Below the pieces are notes generated by a model. The model saw nothing but the letters and a program-made list of their open reading frames with translations. It was not told where the DNA came from and did no database searches. 64,000 nt of DNA from Mucilaginibacter straminoryzae (GTDB lineage Bacteria > Bacteroidota > Bacteroidia > Sphingobacteriales > Sphingobacteriaceae): positions 237,871 to 301,870 of the forward strand of contig NZ_JALJEJ010000005.1 of assembly GCF_022953055.1 (NCBI RefSeq), in the 5' to 3' direction. Of the stretch, positions 52,708 to 62,054 are shown piece after piece. The position numbers and the translations under genes are program-made. Each line of letters begins with the position of its first letter. The stretch's first letter is position 1.

Positions 52708-55344
52708 TTATAACTCACGGATTAATTCGCGGGCCCTATCTTTAGTATAGGCACCGGCCAGCTGCTTTTGGTTAAATACCATAAAGTACCTGAAGCTATC
52801 CCCGGCAAGTTCTTCCCATTTATTGCCAAGCCTGCATTTGGCCTGGCTGTCAGAATTATCCCGATCATCACCTTTGGTTTCTATTAAAACAATACGGCCC
52901 AACCGGGTGCCGACGATAAAATCCGGGTAATGATTAGATTGATAACCGTTAATACAAAAGCCCTTTCCGCGGCCCAGGTTACGGTGCCAGAAACTAATGT
53001 TGGGCAAGGCCGAGATGGTTTCTATTACCGAGGTTTCAAAATCATTCATAGCGCCTTCGCGTTCGTATAAAGATTTGCTGATGGAAGCTCCCGTAATACC
53101 CGGAACAATCATTTCTGAAAAATGCCATGCCGGTTGGGTCACTACTTTACCGATCTTTATCAGATCATTAAAACGCTCTTCGGCGTATGCATCTGCATGC
53201 TGCTTGATTTTCAGCTTGATCTTATCGGCATAGCTTTGTTTTCTCAGCAAAATATCCTGTAGCTGTTCAGCATCTAATGACCCGAGGATGCGTTCGATAT
53301 AAATACGGATCTCCTGGTCAGGTATCGGGTACATATCGCCGATGATCCTGATAAGTTGGTGGGCGATGTCTTTCACGCGGTTCTCCTGGGGTTTAGATAA
53401 GATGTAAGTCACCACGGGTTCTTTGATCATGGCCTCTTCTATCCGTGTAAACCGCGCATCGTACTGGCTATAGCCGGTTTCTTCGATATCTACCCGGTAA
53501 AGGTCGGATGCGATCTGTTCAAAATCTATCTTGATATCCTCGCTGCTCAGCTTAAAATTGCGCAATAGCGGCTCCTGGCTCAAAAGTTCCAATCCGGTAC
53601 CGAATAGTGTATTTTGCGGTACATGTAAATGAAACTGCGGTAACTTTATATCTGCAACCGTATCCCGGTGTAATTCGCTCATCCGGTAGCGTTTTACTTT
53701 ATCACCCATTTCTTCAAAGATCCGGTCATCTGCCGGTTGTAATTTTTGCCGACTGATTACCTGTTCCATCGCCTTTGCTTGCTCGTCGGCGATGGCCTGG
53801 ATATCCGCTACCACTTTATCTTCTGCTAAGATGTCTCCAGGCAGATCGTGGTTGAAGCTAATGCTGCCGATGTCAATATCTGGCTCTTCATGTGCATCCA
53901 TGGCCAGATCCGGTGTTAACTGTTTCCCGTTGCTGTACCGCAAGGCTTGTTCTTCCCGCTCCGTCATCAGGTCTACTTCTCGATAATCGCGACTGCTGAA
54001 ACCTGCGGACTGCAATCCCTTCACAATGTTTTGAAGGGTATCATTAAACTTGGCAGAAGCGGTAAGCACATAGGAAACGTTGAGCAACGGGGCGCTTTGC
54101 TTCCGGACATAAGGCTGCCTGAGCACCCTGCCCAGGATCTGCTCGACATCCACCGCGGACGATTTATCGGCCAGCGAAGCCAGTACATAAGCAAACGGGC
54201 AGTCCCACCCTTCTTTTAAGGCATTAACGGTGATGATGTACCTTACCGCGCATTTCCTGGAAAGCAGGTCTTCGCCCTTCAATTCGTCCAGCGTTGCCGT
54301 TTTAATCTTTACCTGGTTTTCGGGTATGCCCAACTGTAGTAGTTGCTGTTTTAGTCGCTCGTAACTGACATTTTCTTCCCCGGTGCGGGGCTGTGCCTGG
54401 AACAATACGATTGGCCTGATGTAAGGACCGCCTTTTTGCTCCTGTTCGGTGGCCAGCAACTCCAGTTTTCGCTGTAAATGCAGGGCGCTGCTTATCACCT
54501 GCGTTTTATCATGATGATTGTACACAATCACGGGCAGCTTCACCATGTTTTCTTTTTTAAGCTCAATAGCAGGTACCAGGCTAATGATATTGCTGTTATT
54601 CTTGGGCGTAGCCGTCAGGTCAAGCACAAAAGAGGGGTTCAGCGCCTTCAGCATATCCACACTCAATGCGCTTTCAGCGTTATGGCTTTCGTCTACCACT
54701 ACAACTGGCTGCATGGTACGGATCACGTTAATAAGGGCCGTTTCGTCCACATCATCCATTAAATCGGCCCGGGTGACGTATTGCGAAGCAAACGGGGCAA
54801 GGTAGCCGTTCTCCTGGTATACCTTACGGTCTTCCTTGTTTCTGGCGCGCAGGCTGGCAAAGCTCATCACCAGGATGCTCAGCTGCTCCTTTACCACGGC
54901 AGGGTTAAAGCCGGCCGCCTGCCGCAGGTCTTTTTGCTCATACACCGCCACCCGGTGATTGAACAGGCTGTTGAGCTTTTGCCGGTAGGGATGGTCGGGG
55001 TTGCTCAGGTTGGCCACGGTTTGCCCCAACAGGTTGCTCCACGGTACCAGCCATACCACCATTTTGGGCATCAGGTCTGGGTAATGGCTAAAGATGGTGT
55101 GCAGTGCATTACAGGCTATAAAGGTTTTGCCCCCGGCCGTGGGCACCTTAATGCAAACATGCGCAGCGTTGGCAATGGTGTTTTTATAGGGTTCCATGCC
55201 CTGGCCAACTAAGGGATTGTAAGGGCCGATACGGTCTTCCCAGAACTGGTTAAACGCACGGTCTGTCTTCTTATATTTTTGCAGATAGCCCAAAAAAGCG
55301 TCCAGGTCGAGGATCACTTTTTGCTGATAAGGTTTAAGTTCCAT
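52708..55344 (-). CDS. Type III restriction enzyme Res subunit (helicase-nuclease)
   Basis: ATP-dependent restriction subunit that translocates or diffuses between inversely oriented unmethylated sites and cuts. The 878-residue protein has a superfamily 2 helicase core (Walker A PTAGGKTF about 68-75, Walker B-type VVVDESHNAES near 216, motif VI region ILGRVLRQPYV) and a C-terminal PD-(D/E)xK nuclease with YPDFIVGTRLGRIVLIETKG. All motifs look intact. It begins 2 bp after the mod stop and ends 10 bp before cas1. Confidence 0.92.
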   Translation of the reverse strand: MELKPYQQKVILDLDAFLGYLQKYKKTDRAFNQFWEDRIGPYNPLVGQGMEPYKNTIANAAHVCIKVPTAGGKTFIACNALHTIFSHYPDLMPKMVVWLVPWSNLLGQTVANLSNPDHPYRQKLNSLFNHRVAVYEQKDLRQAAGFNPAVVKEQLSILVMSFASLRARNKEDRKVYQENGYLAPFASQYVTRADLMDDVDETALINVIRTMQPVVVVDESHNAESALSVDMLKALNPSFVLDLTATPKNNSNIISLVPAIELKKENMVKLPVIVYNHHDKTQVISSALHLQRKLELLATEQEQKGGPYIRPIVLFQAQPRTGEENVSYERLKQQLLQLGIPENQVKIKTATLDELKGEDLLSRKCAVRYIITVNALKEGWDCPFAYVLASLADKSSAVDVEQILGRVLRQPYVRKQSAPLLNVSYVLTASAKFNDTLQNIVKGLQSAGFSSRDYREVDLMTEREEQALRYSNGKQLTPDLAMDAHEEPDIDIGSISFNHDLPGDILAEDKVVADIQAIADEQAKAMEQVISRQKLQPADDRIFEEMGDKVKRYRMSELHRDTVADIKLPQFHLHVPQNTLFGTGLELLSQEPLLRNFKLSSEDIKIDFEQIASDLYRVDIEETGYSQYDARFTRIEEAMIKEPVVTYILSKPQENRVKDIAHQLIRIIGDMYPIPDQEIRIYIERILGSLDAEQLQDILLRKQSYADKIKLKIKQHADAYAEERFNDLIKIGKVVTQPAWHFSEMIVPGITGASISKSLYEREGAMNDFETSVIETISALPNISFWHRNLGRGKGFCINGYQSNHYPDFIVGTRLGRIVLIETKGDDRDNSDSQAKCRLGNKWEELAGDSFRYFMVFNQKQLAGAYTKDRARELIREL

Positions 55345-55346
55345 AA

Positions 55347-56996
55347 TTAAAGGCGGCTGATATCTCGCGGGATCTTTTTAAAGACAATGTGATGGTGAAG
55401 CAGGAAATCTTTTGGCAGCAGGCAATTATCGGCATAGATAATATACTGGCCTGCCCGAACGGTTACCAGCCCAAGCGTATCAAAATCAAGGGCGGTAAGC
55501 CGGTTGGGATTGTAGATAAAATAAAAGGCGGTTTGTTCATGGATACCCAAAAACGCTTCCTGCTGGTCGGCGATAGGCCGGTAAGCCGTGCGCGTTTCGG
55601 TAAACCAGACATAGCTTTTAATCTTATCAATGCCGACGGCCTCGTTCAGGTATTCGTTGTTAGGGCCGGTAAATAACGGTTCGCCCAGTTCGTAATAAGA
55701 GAAGCTACCGCCCGTACCCGGTTTATCCGCATAACCATTGATCACCCGCTTTACCCGCTCGGCAGTAATAGTTTCGGCATAGTCTTCCATCTCGATAAGG
55801 ATAAATTTGCGGTTGCCGCCATCCTGTTTATTAAGATTAAGGACGGCATGGGCGGTGGTACCGCTGCCGGCAAAACTGTCCAGGATGATGGAATCGGGTG
55901 AGGTGGAAAAACTTAACAAACGACGTATTACTGATTCAGACTTAGGGTTTCTAAATACATCTCTATAAAACATCTGTTCGAGTTCTTTAGTTGCACTCCT
56001 ACCATCTTCATAAATCACGCTTCTAAGCCGATCTGTTACATTCTCTAATCGTTTTTTGGGTTTAATTAATATCTGCTCATTTTCACCAAATAGGATATCG
56101 TCGTTTTCTATCAATCTTTGCATCGTTTCTAGAGGGAAACGAAACCCTTTCTCCGGTACTTTGCAAATCTTGCCCGTTGAAGGATGGACTATATCATATA
56201 CATAGCCACCGAATTTAGTATTAGCGACGTCTGCATCATGATAAACGCCTTTATGATCTACATTATCATAATGCGTTACTTGTTCGAGACTCGATTTATT
56301 TGCGCGAATCCATTTCCGAAGGTTAGCTTGTATGGAAACTAGATCTTGACCATACTTTTCTTTATACTCAAGATATTTTGATTGAATATATTCAGCTGCT
56401 AACGATTTAGAAACCCAAGCATTTTGTTTGTTCTTATTCTTGGCGTAACAAAGTATATACTCGTGTTCTGTAGAAATTTGACGAGGGTTATTATCTGTTG
56501 CGGTTTCTAATATAATATTCCCGATATAATTGGATAAACCAAAGATCTCATTAAGAAGCAGCTTTATGTGGAAAACCTCGTTATCGTCAAGCGAAATGAA
56601 AATTACGCCTTTTTCAGAGAGCAACTTGTGCAGTAACACAAGGCGAGGATAGATCATACATAACCATTTATCATGCCTTGTTAGATCTTCGTCTTGTTTA
56701 CCAACTACTTGTCCAAGCCACTTTCTGATTTTAGGATGATCTACTTTATCATTGTACATCCACTCGTCTTTTCCGGTGTTATACGGAGGGTCGATGTAGA
56801 TACACTTGATCTTGCCCTCATATTCGGGCAGTAAGGCTTTCAGTGCTTCCAGGTTGTCGCCGCGGATGATCTTGTTGGTGGCCTCTTGTTCGGGGTGGTG
56901 GCTATTGAAGGAGTAGCGGTGGTTGAGTACTTTGTACGGAACATCATGGTGGTGGTTAATCACCTTTTCTTTTCCTATCCAGGTTAAGGTTGGCAT
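55347..56996 (-). CDS. Type III DNA methyltransferase Mod subunit
   Basis: Adenine-specific methyltransferase that recognises the site for both modification and restriction. Motif IV DPPYNTG (Asp69) comes first and motif I DSFAGSGTT (about 374) last, the beta-class order typical of type III Mod. The recognition domain lies between (about 120-360). That middle stretch (about 55915-56750) is visibly A+T-richer than both ends, which suggests a swapped recognition domain. It is the first gene of the mod-res-cas1-cas2 string. The target site cannot be read from sequence. Confidence 0.92.
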   Translation of the reverse strand: MPTLTWIGKEKVINHHHDVPYKVLNHRYSFNSHHPEQEATNKIIRGDNLEALKALLPEYEGKIKCIYIDPPYNTGKDEWMYNDKVDHPKIRKWLGQVVGKQDEDLTRHDKWLCMIYPRLVLLHKLLSEKGVIFISLDDNEVFHIKLLLNEIFGLSNYIGNIILETATDNNPRQISTEHEYILCYAKNKNKQNAWVSKSLAAEYIQSKYLEYKEKYGQDLVSIQANLRKWIRANKSSLEQVTHYDNVDHKGVYHDADVANTKFGGYVYDIVHPSTGKICKVPEKGFRFPLETMQRLIENDDILFGENEQILIKPKKRLENVTDRLRSVIYEDGRSATKELEQMFYRDVFRNPKSESVIRRLLSFSTSPDSIILDSFAGSGTTAHAVLNLNKQDGGNRKFILIEMEDYAETITAERVKRVINGYADKPGTGGSFSYYELGEPLFTGPNNEYLNEAVGIDKIKSYVWFTETRTAYRPIADQQEAFLGIHEQTAFYFIYNPNRLTALDFDTLGLVTVRAGQYIIYADNCLLPKDFLLHHHIVFKKIPRDISRL

Positions 56997-57346
56997 TGAA
57001 GGTTCGGGTGAAGGTTTTAAGACTGAATGTTAGTTTTCAATCTGAAAAGAGGTGACCCTTTGCCTCAACCTACAGATGGTACCGCGACGAACCAGAAAGA
57101 ATTGAACAGCAAAGGATGCACCTGTTTCCAGATGCTTCTTTAAAGCTGCTTCCTTCTTTCTTCAAAATTCGCGGTTTATCTGTAGAGGAAACGAAATGCG
57201 TATATATAGATCGTTAAAAAGCTATTGGGGTTGGTAATCGAGGATAATTCATCGCAATAGGGTTAAGTTTCTTAATTATATAAAATAATTCAGAAAAAAG
57301 AAAATATTTTGCGAGTAGGAAAAGATTTTTCGGGAGGTATAGAAAT
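56997..57346. other. Gap between mod and tracrRNA with one unexplained open frame
   Basis: A plus-strand frame at 57056-57217 reads protein-like (YRWYRDEPERIEQQRMHLFP, then LKLLPSFFKIRGLSVEETK), but no ATG precedes it and it follows a TGA. It may be a gene remnant. The promoter of the mod operon must also lie here; no clean consensus was seen. Confidence 0.35.
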
Positions 57347-57430
57347 AAAAATGCCCCGTATGGTAAGACGAGGCGCTTGATGTTTACACAACGGAATAAT
57401 CCTTATTGCGATTTGCTTTTTCTTTGAATT
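57347..57430 (-). ncRNA. tracrRNA of the type II-C system
   Basis: The minus strand carries an anti-repeat at 57405-57426. Its CAAAGAA pairs perfectly with TTCTTTG of the repeat and AAAGCAAATCGCAAT pairs over 15 positions with the repeat 5' end (two G-U pairs), leaving a CAA bulge. Next is the nexus AAGGATTATTCCGTTGTG, known in Bacteroidota Cas9 tracrRNAs, then a hairpin GCCTCG/CGGGGC (with one G-U) and a poly-T stop at 57347-57351. Transcribed away from cas9. Confidence 0.9.
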
Positions 57431-57431
57431 T

Positions 57432-57462
57432 CAAACTTATGTTTTTGATTGCAAAAATCAAA
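57432..57462 (-). promoter_or_regulatory. Consensus Bacteroidota promoter of the tracrRNA
   Basis: Minus strand TTTG (57459-57462), exactly 19 bases, then TAAGTTTG (57432-57439). It matches TTTG-N19-TAnnTTTG at every defined position. The predicted start is within a few bases of the anti-repeat. Confidence 0.8.
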
Positions 57463-57557
57463 ACAAGCTAAATAATATTTCATGATCCACTATTCCGGTA
57501 AACGGAAAATTATTTTTAGTTTAGGATTTCACCCCATTAATTTGAACCTGTTACAAT

Positions 57558-60500
57558 ATGAAAAAAATACTCGGTATTGACCTTGGCACCACCTCTATCG
57601 GCTGGGCATTCGTCCACGAAGCAGAAGAAAACGACACTGCGCCATCAGCCATTATTAAGCTGGGCGTGCGCGTTAACCCGCTCACTACTGATGAAAAAGA
57701 GGATTTCAGCAAAGGCAAGCCGGTTTCGGTAAACGCAGGGCGTACCCTTAAACGTACCGCCCGCCATAACCTGCAGCGTTACAAGCAACGCCGACAAAAC
57801 CTTATCAACGTACTAAAGCATGCCGGGCTGATTACTGCCGATACCCCCCTGGCCGAAGATGATAAAAACACCACCCACCAAACCTATGCGCTGCGGGCCA
57901 GGGCCGTAACAGAAAGAATTGAGAAGGAAGAACTGGCCCGCGTGCTGCTGATGATCAACAAAAAGCGCGGTTATAAAAGCAGTCGCAAAGCCAAAAACGA
58001 GGATGAGGGCCAATTGATAGACGGGATGGAAGTGGCCAGGAAATTATATAACGAAAACCTGACACCCGGGCAACTCAGCTACCAATTACTGCAGGAGGGC
58101 AAAAAAAGTTTACCAGAGTTTTACCGGTCTGACCTGAAAGCCGAATTTGAAAACGTATGGCAGTTCCAGTCGCAGTTTTACCCCGAAATCTTTACCAAAG
58201 AATTTAAAAAGGATATTGAAGGCAAAGGCCAGAAAGCCACCTCTGCCGCATTCTGGAACCGGTATGCTTTTAACACTGCCGAAAATAAAGGCAATTGGAT
58301 AGAGCGCAAGTTAAGGGCTTATAAATGGCGCAGCATGGCCATAGCTACGCAGCTAACAGCACCAGAGGCGGCTTATGTTATTACAGAGATCAATAACAAT
58401 ATCAGCAACTCGAGCGGTTACCTGGGCGAAATCAGCGACCGCAGCAAAGAACTGATATTTAATAACCAAACGGTAGGGCAGTACCTGTACCATCAACTAC
58501 AGCAAAACCCGCACGCCCAAACCAAAAACAAGGTATTTTACCGCCAGGATTACCTGAACGAGTTTGAAGCCATCTGGGAAAAGCAGGCCGGTTACCACCC
58601 CGAACTAACCGCTGCACTAAAGAAAGAGGTAAGGGATATTATTATCTTCTATCAGCGCAAGCTGAAGTCGCAAAAAGGATTGGTAAATTTCTGCGAGTTT
58701 GAAAGCAAGGTGGTAGAGTTTGAAAAGGACGGCAAGAAGATAAAATATCAGATGGGTGCACGCGCCATCCCCAAATCGTCCCCGCTGTTCCAGGAGTTCA
58801 AGATCTGGCAAAACCTGGGTAATTTGCAGGTGCAGCACAAAAAGATCAGGGAACCGGAATTTTTATCGCCCGAAGCCAAAGAAAAACTTTTTGCCAGCCT
58901 TAACCTTAAAGGCAACCTGCCCAAAGACGAGGTTTTGAAACTATTGGAACTTAACCCCAAAGAGTGGGAGCTTAACTATACAACCGTAGAAGGTAACCGC
59001 ACTAACCAGTTACTTTACGCTGCTTTTTTTAAGCTGATGGAACTGGAAGGACATGACGAGATTGACTGGCTTAAGCTTCCGGCTGAGCAAATCAAAAACA
59101 CCATCACTAAATTTTTTTCGTCCCAGGGCATCGATGCGTCCATACTCGATTTTGATGCATTACAGCTCAACAAAGCCATAGATCAACAGTCGGCCTATCA
59201 GCTCTGGCACCTGCTGTATGCTTACGAAGGCGATGATTCGCCTACCGGTAACGAAAAGCTATACCAGCTGCTGCAAAGCAAGTTCGGCTTTAAAAAAGTG
59301 TTCGGCCAGGAGCTGGCCAAGATAGGGCTGCAGGATGATTACGGAAGCCTTAGCGCCAAAGCCATTAAAAAGATCTTCCCCTACATTCGCGAAAATAAAT
59401 ACAGCGAGGCTTGCGCACTGGCCGGGTATAACCATTCTTCGTACCTCACCAGGGAAGAAAACGAGAACAGGCCCTTAAAAGAAACGCTGGTTCTGCTACC
59501 CCGCAATAGTTTGCGTAACCCGGTAGTAGAAAAAATACTGAACCAGATGGTGAACGTAGTGAACGCCATTATTGCCGACCCTTTACTCGGGCGCCCGGAC
59601 GAGGTGCGGATAGAACTGGCACGCGAATTAAAGAAAAATGCAAAAGAGCGCGAGGCGGCTACACTGCAGTTGAATAAAACAAAAGCCGAACATGAAGCGA
59701 TAAGGGCTTTGCTGATTAAAGAATTTGGTGTTAAAAATCCTACCCGTAATGATATTATCCGGTATAAGCTTTATGACGAACTGAAGTTTAACGGCTATAA
59801 AGACCTTTACACCAATGAATATATCTCAAGGGAAGAATTATTCACTCATAAGTATGATATAGAACACATCATCCCGCAATCGCGCTTGTTTGATGATAGT
59901 TTCTCTAATAAAACAGTGGTGTTAAGGAGTATTAACTTAAGAAAAGGGAACGCCACCGCTTTTGATTTTATTAAGGATACCTATGGCGAGCAGGCGTTAA
60001 GCGAATATAAGACCCGGCTTGAGGCCTTTATGAAGTTCTATCCCGAACGCAAAGCGAAGTACAATAAACTGCTGCTACAGGGGGCGGCCATAGGCGAGGG
60101 ATTTATTGAACGCGACCTGCGCGATACCCAATACATTGCCAAAAAAGCCAAAGCCATGCTGCATGAAATTTGCCGTAGCGTGGTAACCACAACAGGTATC
60201 ATTACAGACCGCCTGCGTGATGATTGGGGCCTGGTAAATATTATGCAGGAACTGAACCTGGAGAAATATCGCCTGCGCGGCCTTACCGAAAAGCTGGAAA
60301 TGAAGGATGGCAACCTGAAGGAACGCATTATTGACTGGAGCAAACGCCACGATCACCGCCACCACGCAATGGACGCCTTAACCATTGCCTTTACCAAGCA
60401 TAGTTATATTCAATACCTTAATCACCTGAATGCCCGAAACAAGGAAGATAAATTTACAGAATCGGTATTGCGGATCCAGTCAAAAGAAACGAAGATAGCA

Positions 60501-61724
60501 ACCGATGGCAAACGGCGGTTTAATCTGCCGGTTCCGCATTTCAGGGAGCAGGCAAAAGAGCATCTGGAAGCAACCCTGGTATCTGTTAAAGCTAAAAATA
60601 AAGTTGTTACCAAGAATAAAAACAAAATTAAAACTGCCAATGGCGAAAAAATCCAGGAAACGCTTACCCCTCGCGGGCAGTTGCATAAAGAGACCGTATA
60701 TGGCAAAGTGCAAAAGCAAGTAGTAACTGAAGAAAAAGTAAGTACGAAATTCACGGCAGAAACCATTGCATGCGTAACCAACGAAGCCTACCGCGACGCA
60801 CTTTTTAAACGTCTTAACGAATATGGAAATGATCCGGTAAAGGCGTTTGGCGGTAAAAATGTATTGGCAAAAAATCCGTTGTACATCTCCGGATCCGCCG
60901 GGGAGCAGGTGCCCGAAAAGGTAAAATTACTGCGGTTGGAAGACGATTACACCATCCGTAAAGATATTACGCCCGATAATTTTAAGGATAAGAAAAGCAT
61001 CGAAAAAATCCTGGACGGCGCAGCCCGTAACATTATACTGAAACGGTGGCAAGAGTTTAATGAGAATCCGAAAGAGGCTTTTTCTAACCTGGATAAGAAT
61101 CCTATATGGCTTAATAAAGCAAAGGGGATCAGCATTAAGCGGGTAACCATCAGCGGGGTTAAAAATGCCGAACCTTTACACTTTAAAAAGGACCACCTCG
61201 GCAGGGAAATTTTACGTGATGGGAAACCGGTACCAGCAGATTTTATCAGTACGGGCAATAACCACCATGCGGCAATTTACCGCGACGAAGACGGTAACTT
61301 GCAGGATGAGGTAGTGTCGTTACATAAGGTGATTACAGAGCGTATTAACATGGGTTTGCCCATTATAGATAAAAGCTATAATCAGCATCTCGGATGGCGG
61401 TTTTTGTTCACCATTAAGCAGAATGAATACTTTGTTTTCCCATCTGTAGATTTTGATCCTGCAGAGATAGATCTTTTAGACCCTGCAAACAATAAATTAA
61501 TCAGTCCTTATTTGTATCGGGTGCAGAAATTTTCAAAACTTACCTACGGTAATTCGGCAGTAAGAGAATACGTTTTCAGGCACCATCAGGAAACCTCAGT
61601 AGAAGACAAGAAAGAATTAAAAGATGTTACGTACAGAAACATCAAAAGCTTACCCTATCTGGAGAAAATAGTTAAGGTAAGAATAAACCATCTAGGGCAG
61701 ATTATAAAGATCGGCGAGTACTGA
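57558..61724 (+). CDS. cas9: Cas9 endonuclease, type II-C, large Bacteroidota form
   Basis: RNA-guided nuclease that cuts DNA matching a spacer. The 1388-residue protein shows RuvC-I KKILGIDLGTTSIGWAFVHE with Asp8, the Arg-rich bridge helix (about 60-82, AGRTLKRTARHNLQRYKQRR), a recognition lobe to about 670, RuvC-II EVRIELARELKKN with Glu686, HNH YDIEHIIPQSRLF with His770, RuvC-III HDHRHHAMDALTIAF with His936 and Asp939, and a long PAM-interacting C-terminal domain (about 1000-1388). All catalytic residues are present, so both strands should be cut. No csn2 or cas4 nearby, hence II-C. Confidence 0.97.
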   Translation: MKKILGIDLGTTSIGWAFVHEAEENDTAPSAIIKLGVRVNPLTTDEKEDFSKGKPVSVNAGRTLKRTARHNLQRYKQRRQNLINVLKHAGLITADTPLAEDDKNTTHQTYALRARAVTERIEKEELARVLLMINKKRGYKSSRKAKNEDEGQLIDGMEVARKLYNENLTPGQLSYQLLQEGKKSLPEFYRSDLKAEFENVWQFQSQFYPEIFTKEFKKDIEGKGQKATSAAFWNRYAFNTAENKGNWIERKLRAYKWRSMAIATQLTAPEAAYVITEINNNISNSSGYLGEISDRSKELIFNNQTVGQYLYHQLQQNPHAQTKNKVFYRQDYLNEFEAIWEKQAGYHPELTAALKKEVRDIIIFYQRKLKSQKGLVNFCEFESKVVEFEKDGKKIKYQMGARAIPKSSPLFQEFKIWQNLGNLQVQHKKIREPEFLSPEAKEKLFASLNLKGNLPKDEVLKLLELNPKEWELNYTTVEGNRTNQLLYAAFFKLMELEGHDEIDWLKLPAEQIKNTITKFFSSQGIDASILDFDALQLNKAIDQQSAYQLWHLLYAYEGDDSPTGNEKLYQLLQSKFGFKKVFGQELAKIGLQDDYGSLSAKAIKKIFPYIRENKYSEACALAGYNHSSYLTREENENRPLKETLVLLPRNSLRNPVVEKILNQMVNVVNAIIADPLLGRPDEVRIELARELKKNAKEREAATLQLNKTKAEHEAIRALLIKEFGVKNPTRNDIIRYKLYDELKFNGYKDLYTNEYISREELFTHKYDIEHIIPQSRLFDDSFSNKTVVLRSINLRKGNATAFDFIKDTYGEQALSEYKTRLEAFMKFYPERKAKYNKLLLQGAAIGEGFIERDLRDTQYIAKKAKAMLHEICRSVVTTTGIITDRLRDDWGLVNIMQELNLEKYRLRGLTEKLEMKDGNLKERIIDWSKRHDHRHHAMDALTIAFTKHSYIQYLNHLNARNKEDKFTESVLRIQSKETKIATDGKRRFNLPVPHFREQAKEHLEATLVSVKAKNKVVTKNKNKIKTANGEKIQETLTPRGQLHKETVYGKVQKQVVTEEKVSTKFTAETIACVTNEAYRDALFKRLNEYGNDPVKAFGGKNVLAKNPLYISGSAGEQVPEKVKLLRLEDDYTIRKDITPDNFKDKKSIEKILDGAARNIILKRWQEFNENPKEAFSNLDKNPIWLNKAKGISIKRVTISGVKNAEPLHFKKDHLGREILRDGKPVPADFISTGNNHHAAIYRDEDGNLQDEVVSLHKVITERINMGLPIIDKSYNQHLGWRFLFTIKQNEYFVFPSVDFDPAEIDLLDPANNKLISPYLYRVQKFSKLTYGNSAVREYVFRHHQETSVEDKKELKDVTYRNIKSLPYLEKIVKVRINHLGQIIKIGEY

Positions 61725-62054
61725 TGCCAGCCAAATATTGTTTACAAACACCCGAGCAAGCCCATCGAGTAGTACCAGATGATTCCCCACAACTTTTCAG
61801 ACTGAGCCCTTTTACCTCAACCAAAATTTTTCGCCAGTTACTTATTTATTTTTTAATGGAGTAGCTGAATGAAATGCGTCATTTCAAATCCTTCTGAAAC
61901 AAAGAAGGCTATTCTTTTCTGCAGGTAGAAAAACTTCCGTAATCTTAGTAACTACTGCTATAGTTTATGAAATACAGGTAGTATATTATTTAAGGATCAT
62001 GTCGTTGCAGATATTATTGAATACATTAACTTTATCATACCAATTATAATTGTC
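61725..62054. other. Intergenic region after cas9 with small hairpins
   Basis: No gene. It has two small stems: TGAAATG-CGT-CATTTCA (61870-61886) and CCTTCT/AGAAGG (61889-61907) followed by a T-rich stretch, which may stop cas9 transcription. No second anti-repeat is seen here. The last 40 bases hold a TAACTTTA box close to the -7 consensus before the glucosidase. Confidence 0.4.

Noticed and set aside
52708..56996. res and mod as accessory cas genes
   Set aside because: Both carry the full motif sets of ordinary type III restriction-modification enzymes (helicase plus PD-ExK; DPPY plus FAGSG), so only their operon position is unusual.
57558..61724. Type II-A assignment for the large Cas9
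   Set aside because: No csn2 accompanies cas1-cas2, and repeat length, tracrRNA nexus and host group fit type II-C.
61725..62054. A second tracrRNA after cas9
   Set aside because: No stretch complementary to the repeat was found there on either strand by eye.
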